Shown here in pieces: positions 61,028 through 64,000 of a stretch of DNA of 64,000 bases. The notes below the pieces were generated by a model. It ran no database searches. It had not been told where the DNA came from and was given only the letters and a program-made list of their open reading frames with translations. Source of the stretch: Actinoalloteichus caeruleus DSM 43889 (lineage in GTDB: Bacteria > Actinomycetota > Actinomycetes > Mycobacteriales > Pseudonocardiaceae); assembly GCF_000429185.2 (NCBI RefSeq), contig NZ_AUBJ02000001.1, positions 4,154,001 through 4,218,000 of the forward strand, given 5' to 3'. The first letter of the stretch is position 1; each line of letters begins with the position of its first letter. Made by a program: the position numbers and the translations under genes.

Positions 61028-61948
61028 TCAGCGGTAGTCGTCGGCCGTGCGGTCCCGACGACCGCCGAGGGCGACCTCGCGGATGTAGGTGGCCGCGTCG
61101 GGTTGGGAGCCGTCCAGGTCGCGCACGCCGTAGGCGGCGGCGAGCTCACCGCTGGACACGCCGCGCCCTCCCCAGCGGGAGACGTCCGGGTCGGCGGCGA
61201 GGGCCGCGACGGCGCGGCCCAGGTAGCGGGGGGTCTCCGAAATGGCGAAGTGCGGATCCCGCTCGATGCCGTCCCGCCAGTTCTCCTCGGTCACCCCGAA
61301 GTGGTCCAACATGCGTTCCGAGCGGAGGAAACCGGGGCTGACGGTGACCGCCGCTCCCCCGAAGGGCGCCAGCTCGTGGTGGAAGGCCGTGCCGAGCCGG
61401 CGCATCGCCGACTTGACCAGGAAGTAGGGCACGGCTGTCCCCACGTACTCGTCGTCGTCGCCGTCGGTGACCTCGACGAGCAGGCCGCCCGGCCTGGCGA
61501 TGAGCAGCGGCAGCAGCGTGTGCGCGGTGACGAGGTGGGTCTCGACGCCGTTGCGGAGCACCCGCAGGGCGTCCTCCAGGCTGGTCTCCCAGAACGGGGT
61601 GCCGTGGACCACGAGGGGGTCACCGCCCCAGACGTCGTCGACGAGGATGTCCAGCCGACCGTCCTGCTCGGAGTGGATGCGCTGGGCCAGCGCGGTGACG
61701 TCGGCGACGGAGTTGTGGTCGCAGACGACCGGGATGCCGGTGCCGCCGGCCGAGGTCACCAGCTCGGCGGTCTCCTCGATGGTCTCCGCGCGGTTCAGGG
61801 GACTGCGCGTCCGCCCGCTCGTGCGGCCGGTGACGTAGACGGTGGCCCCCGAGGCGCCGAGTTCCACGGCGATGCCCCGGCCGCATCCCCGGGTGCCGCC
61901 GGTGACGACGGCGACCCGCCCGTGCAGTGGTGCGTTCTTCTCCGCCAC
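61028..61948 (-). CDS. SDR-family oxidoreductase
   Basis: Protein of 306 residues. The cofactor motif TGGTRGCGRG (residues 16-25) and VTGRTSGRTRS suggest NADP preference. VDDVWGGD takes the place of the usual NNAG. The catalytic Tyr-Lys is in YFLVKSA, preceded by an acidic DGDDDEYVG loop. The C-terminal part (ISETPRYLGRAVAALAADPDVSRWGGRGVSSGELA) is typical of a subgroup found near TetR regulators. The substrate is unknown. GTG start with GAGGAC in front. It is downstream of a TetR gene on the same strand, with 52 bp between, and is probably in its operon. Confidence 0.9.
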   Translation of the reverse strand: MAEKNAPLHGRVAVVTGGTRGCGRGIAVELGASGATVYVTGRTSGRTRSPLNRAETIEETAELVTSAGGTGIPVVCDHNSVADVTALAQRIHSEQDGRLDILVDDVWGGDPLVVHGTPFWETSLEDALRVLRNGVETHLVTAHTLLPLLIARPGGLLVEVTDGDDDEYVGTAVPYFLVKSAMRRLGTAFHHELAPFGGAAVTVSPGFLRSERMLDHFGVTEENWRDGIERDPHFAISETPRYLGRAVAALAADPDVSRWGGRGVSSGELAAAYGVRDLDGSQPDAATYIREVALGGRRDRTADDYR

Positions 61949-62000
61949 GTCCTCGTTCCTTTCGTGATGGATCTCCGGCTGGGTTGGTCGTGGCCGCCGC

Positions 62001-62594
62001 TCAGCCGGGAGGGCGCCGCCATCCGTCGAGCACCGCGTCCACGTCGGCGAGGAGCCGGTGGACCAGGGACCCCTCGGGGCGCATCGACCAGTGCAACGCC
62101 GAGCCGTTGACCAGGGCCGCCAGTACGGAGCCCGCCACCTCCGGGGCCGGTGCGCCGGGCAGTTCCCCTGCGTCGACCGCGGCGCCGACCAGGCGGCGCA
62201 GTTCGGTGCTGACCCGGCCGTACACCTCGCCGAGGAGCTGGCGGAGTTCCGGGTCCTGGAGGTCCGTCCCCAGCGCGGCCAGGTTGTGCGCGGCGGTGTC
62301 GGGGTTGTCGAGCGCGCGGTAGGGCGAGGTCGCCGCCGCCCTGACCGCCTCGACCGGGTCGCCGGCGTCCTTCGCGGCGTCGCGCATGGTGGTGCGCACC
62401 TCGTCGGCGCTGGCCCGGCTCATCGCGACGAGCAGGCCGTGCTTGGAACCGAACCGTTGGACCAGGGTGGCGGGCACCACCCCGGCGCGGCGGGCGATCT
62501 CGGCCAGGGCGAGCCGTCGCGGTCCCAGCTCCGCGAGCGCCGCGCTCGCCGCTCGGATCAGCTGTTCGTCCGTGGTGCTCCTCGGTCTGGCCAC
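62001..62594 (-). CDS. TetR-family regulator
   Basis: Protein of 197 residues. Helix-turn-helix LALAEIARRAGVVPATLVQRFGSKHGLLVAM at about 28-58, with an all-helical ligand domain (YRALDNPDTAAHNLAALGTDLQDPELRQLLGEVYGR). The GTG starts directly next to a run of overlapping palindromes built from TGAAC/GTTCA, almost certainly its operator. It likely represses itself, the following SDR gene, and the divergent ABC exporter. Confidence 0.92.
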   Translation of the reverse strand: MARPRSTTDEQLIRAASAALAELGPRRLALAEIARRAGVVPATLVQRFGSKHGLLVAMSRASADEVRTTMRDAAKDAGDPVEAVRAAATSPYRALDNPDTAAHNLAALGTDLQDPELRQLLGEVYGRVSTELRRLVGAAVDAGELPGAPAPEVAGSVLAALVNGSALHWSMRPEGSLVHRLLADVDAVLDGWRRPPG

Positions 62595-62602
62595 CCCGTT
62601 AT

Positions 62603-62645
62603 TGAACCACGGTTCACAAACGTTTGTGAACCGTCGTTCATGAAC
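62603..62645. promoter_or_regulatory. Multi-palindrome TetR operator
   Basis: A perfect 26-bp palindrome (62609-62634; left half ACGGTTCACAAAC) is overlapped on the left by TGAACC-AC-GGTTCA (62603-62616) and on the right by TGAAC-CGTC-GTTCA (62627-62640) and GTTCATGAAC (62636-62645). Five TGAAC/GTTCA half-sites in all. Confidence 0.8.
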
Positions 62646-62813
62646 TTGCCGGTACGCCCCCGGGGTGTCGGCCCCCAGGACCTTGCGGGGCAAGTGGGGG
62701 TTGACCTCGGGGTGATCACGGATACCCCGGGGGGTCCGTCTCCGACAGGCTGACTCCCGAAGCGACAGCGGACGAGGCGACGCCCGACAGGGGCGGGCGG
62801 GGAGTTGGTGACC

Positions 62814-63755
62814 ATGATCGAGGCACGAGGCCTCACCAGGAGGTACGGCAACAAGGTCGCGGTGGACGACCTGTCGTTCTCGGTGCGGCCGGGGCGGGTG
62901 ACCGGCTTCCTCGGGCCGAACGGCGCGGGGAAGTCCACGACGATGCGGATGATCCTGGGCCTGGACCGCCCGACCAGCGGAACGGTCCGCGTGAACGGGC
63001 AGGCCTACCACGAGCTGGACCAGCCACTCCGCCGCATCGGCGCGCTGCTGGACGCGAAGTGGGTGCACCCGAACCGGTCGGCGCGGGCCCACCTGCGCTG
63101 GCTGGCCAGGACGAACCGGCTGCCCGACCGGCGGGTGGACGAGGTGCTGGAGGCCGTGGGCCTCGCGGCCGTCGCGAACCGCCCGGCCGGCGGGTTCTCG
63201 CTGGGGATGTCGCAGCGGTTGGGGATCGCGACCGCGTTGTTGGGGGACCCCGAGATCCTGATGTTCGACGAGCCGGTCAACGGCCTCGACCCCGAGGGGA
63301 TCCGCTGGATCCGTGGCTTCATGCGGGACCTCGCCGCGCAGGGCCGGACCGTCTTCGTCTCCAGCCACCTGCTCTCCGAGATGGCGCAGACGGCCGAGGA
63401 CCTGGTGGTGATCGGCCGGGGGAAGCTGATCAGCCAGTGCACCACGGCCGAGTTCATCGACAACGCCAGCGAGTCCCTCGTGCGGGTGCGGACTCCCCAG
63501 GCGGAGGAACTGCGGGCGGCGCTGGCACGGGCCGACGCCGAGGTCAGGGTCGAGGTCGAGACCGGTGCCCTGCTGGTCTCGGGTGTGACGACCCAGCTCG
63601 TCGGCGAGGTGGCGGCCGCGGGTGGCGTGGTGCTGCACGAACTCGCGGTCGAACGCGCCTCCCTCGAACAGGCGTTCATGCGCCTGACCGACGACGCGGT
63701 CGAGTACCAGACGACCGCCCTGCCCGCTCCCGAACTCGTGACCGCCGGAAGGTGA
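62814..63755 (+). CDS. ABC transporter ATP-binding protein (DrrA/CcmA-like)
   Basis: Protein of 313 residues. Walker A GPNGAGKST, Q-loop replaced by the KWVHPNRSARAHL segment of the BcrA/DrrA group, signature SLGMSQRLGIATALLG, Walker B ILMFDEPVNGLDPEG and the H-loop VSSHLLSEM. The C-terminal 90 residues are the usual extra domain of this group. It pairs with the permease gene that begins 5 bp later. ATG with GGGGAG nine bases upstream; earlier GTG/TTG codons are possible. Substrates are probably lipophilic drugs or antibiotics. Confidence 0.95.
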   Translation: MIEARGLTRRYGNKVAVDDLSFSVRPGRVTGFLGPNGAGKSTTMRMILGLDRPTSGTVRVNGQAYHELDQPLRRIGALLDAKWVHPNRSARAHLRWLARTNRLPDRRVDEVLEAVGLAAVANRPAGGFSLGMSQRLGIATALLGDPEILMFDEPVNGLDPEGIRWIRGFMRDLAAQGRTVFVSSHLLSEMAQTAEDLVVIGRGKLISQCTTAEFIDNASESLVRVRTPQAEELRAALARADAEVRVEVETGALLVSGVTTQLVGEVAAAGGVVLHELAVERASLEQAFMRLTDDAVEYQTTALPAPELVTAGR

Positions 63756-63760
63756 GTGCC

Positions 63761-64000
63761 GTGAACCTGATCTCGGCGGAAAGCATCAAGCTCTTCTCCA
63801 CCCGGTCGCCCTGGTGGTGCAACCTCCTCGCGATGGTCCTCCCGGTGGGCTTCGCCACCGCGGCCGTGCTGAGCTGGCCGACCGACGTGCCGATCTCGGT
63901 CACCGAGGTCCAGATGGGTTACCAGTTCGGCATGATGCTGGTGCTGGTCATGGCGGCTCTCGCGGTCACCACCGAGTACCGCTTCGGCACGATGCGCACG
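63761..64000 (+). CDS. ABC-2 type permease, truncated by window end
   Basis: The first 80 codons are visible and open to the edge: NLISAESIKLFSTRSPWW, a first hydrophobic helix (NLLAMVLPVGFATAAVLSW), a polar loop, a second helix (QFGMMLVLVMAALAVTTEYRFGTMRT). EYRFGT-type motifs after the second helix are characteristic of ABC-2 exporters of the DrrB/NosY kind. GTG start with GGAAGG upstream, 5 bp after the ATPase stop, so the two form an operon. Confidence 0.88.
   Translation, partial: MNLISAESIKLFSTRSPWWCNLLAMVLPVGFATAAVLSWPTDVPISVTEVQMGYQFGMMLVLVMAALAVTTEYRFGTMRT

Noticed and set aside
1-64000. Search for insertion sequences, prophage, integrases and attachment sites
   Set aside because: No transposase, integrase, phage gene or tRNA-flanked repeat was seen; the region looks like a stable chromosomal core.

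Overview
The window is very GC-rich DNA (about 70-75 percent by eye) from an actinomycete, with GTG and TTG starts common and codon third positions almost all G or C. The gene order ino1 - PadR regulator - DUF5318 protein - ponA-type penicillin-binding protein - GT87 membrane glycosyltransferases - rpsF-ssb-rpsR-rplI-dnaB resembles the origin-proximal block of mycobacteria (Rv0046c to Rv0058 of M. tuberculosis), although here two GT87 genes and nfo run opposite to their neighbours. DUF397, a DUF6802-like protein, an ECF41 sigma factor and dynamin pairs point to the Pseudonocardiales, but the genus cannot be named from sequence reading alone. A perfect 14-bp parS core (49974-49989) and a six-copy DnaA-box array (10946-11075) agree with a position close to oriC.

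Layout. 1-9 kb: an unrecognised 451-aa protein, about 1.4 kb without a credible gene, a PAS-GGDEF protein, a membrane protein, an ECF41 sigma factor with the FAD oxidoreductase it probably controls, and a divergent TetR / F420-type oxidoreductase pair. 9-25 kb: the replication and ribosomal-protein operon, endonuclease IV, two GT87 proteins around a DUF397 protein, the PBP (with an apparent frameshift), DUF5318, PadR and inositol-phosphate synthase. 25-34 kb: a decayed cutA, a Tat-exported PhoX-type phosphatase, an SDR, a 49-aa basic protein, a SIMPL-domain protein, and an E1alpha-E1beta-E2 2-oxo-acid dehydrogenase operon. 34-45 kb: nitrogen and peptide uptake and hydrolysis, with an M20 dipeptidase, three paralogous amino-acid-binding lipoproteins feeding one permease/ATPase pair, and an AbgB-like amidohydrolase followed by an AbgT transporter. 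45-50 kb: two paralogous exported proteins that look like acyl carrier proteins without the phosphopantetheine serine, one with a collagen-like (Gly-Asp/Lys-Pro) tail, then a small unknown protein, a septum-formation-type lipoprotein and parS. 50-58 kb: DoxX, GTP-dependent PEP carboxykinase, a DUF6802 calcium-repeat protein and a translationally coupled dynamin - GrpE-like - dynamin operon. 58-64 kb: TetR/MFS efflux pair, SDR, a second TetR with a multi-palindrome operator, and an ABC exporter cut by the window end.

The most unusual items are the exported ACP-like pair with a duplicated upstream box, the helically phased DnaA-box doublets upstream of dnaB, the dynamin/GrpE-like operon, and a recurring arrangement in which a TAnnnT -10 hexamer lies 6-7 nt before the start codon (eight genes), suggesting leaderless mRNAs. 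No tRNA, rRNA, CRISPR array, transposase or prophage gene was seen.
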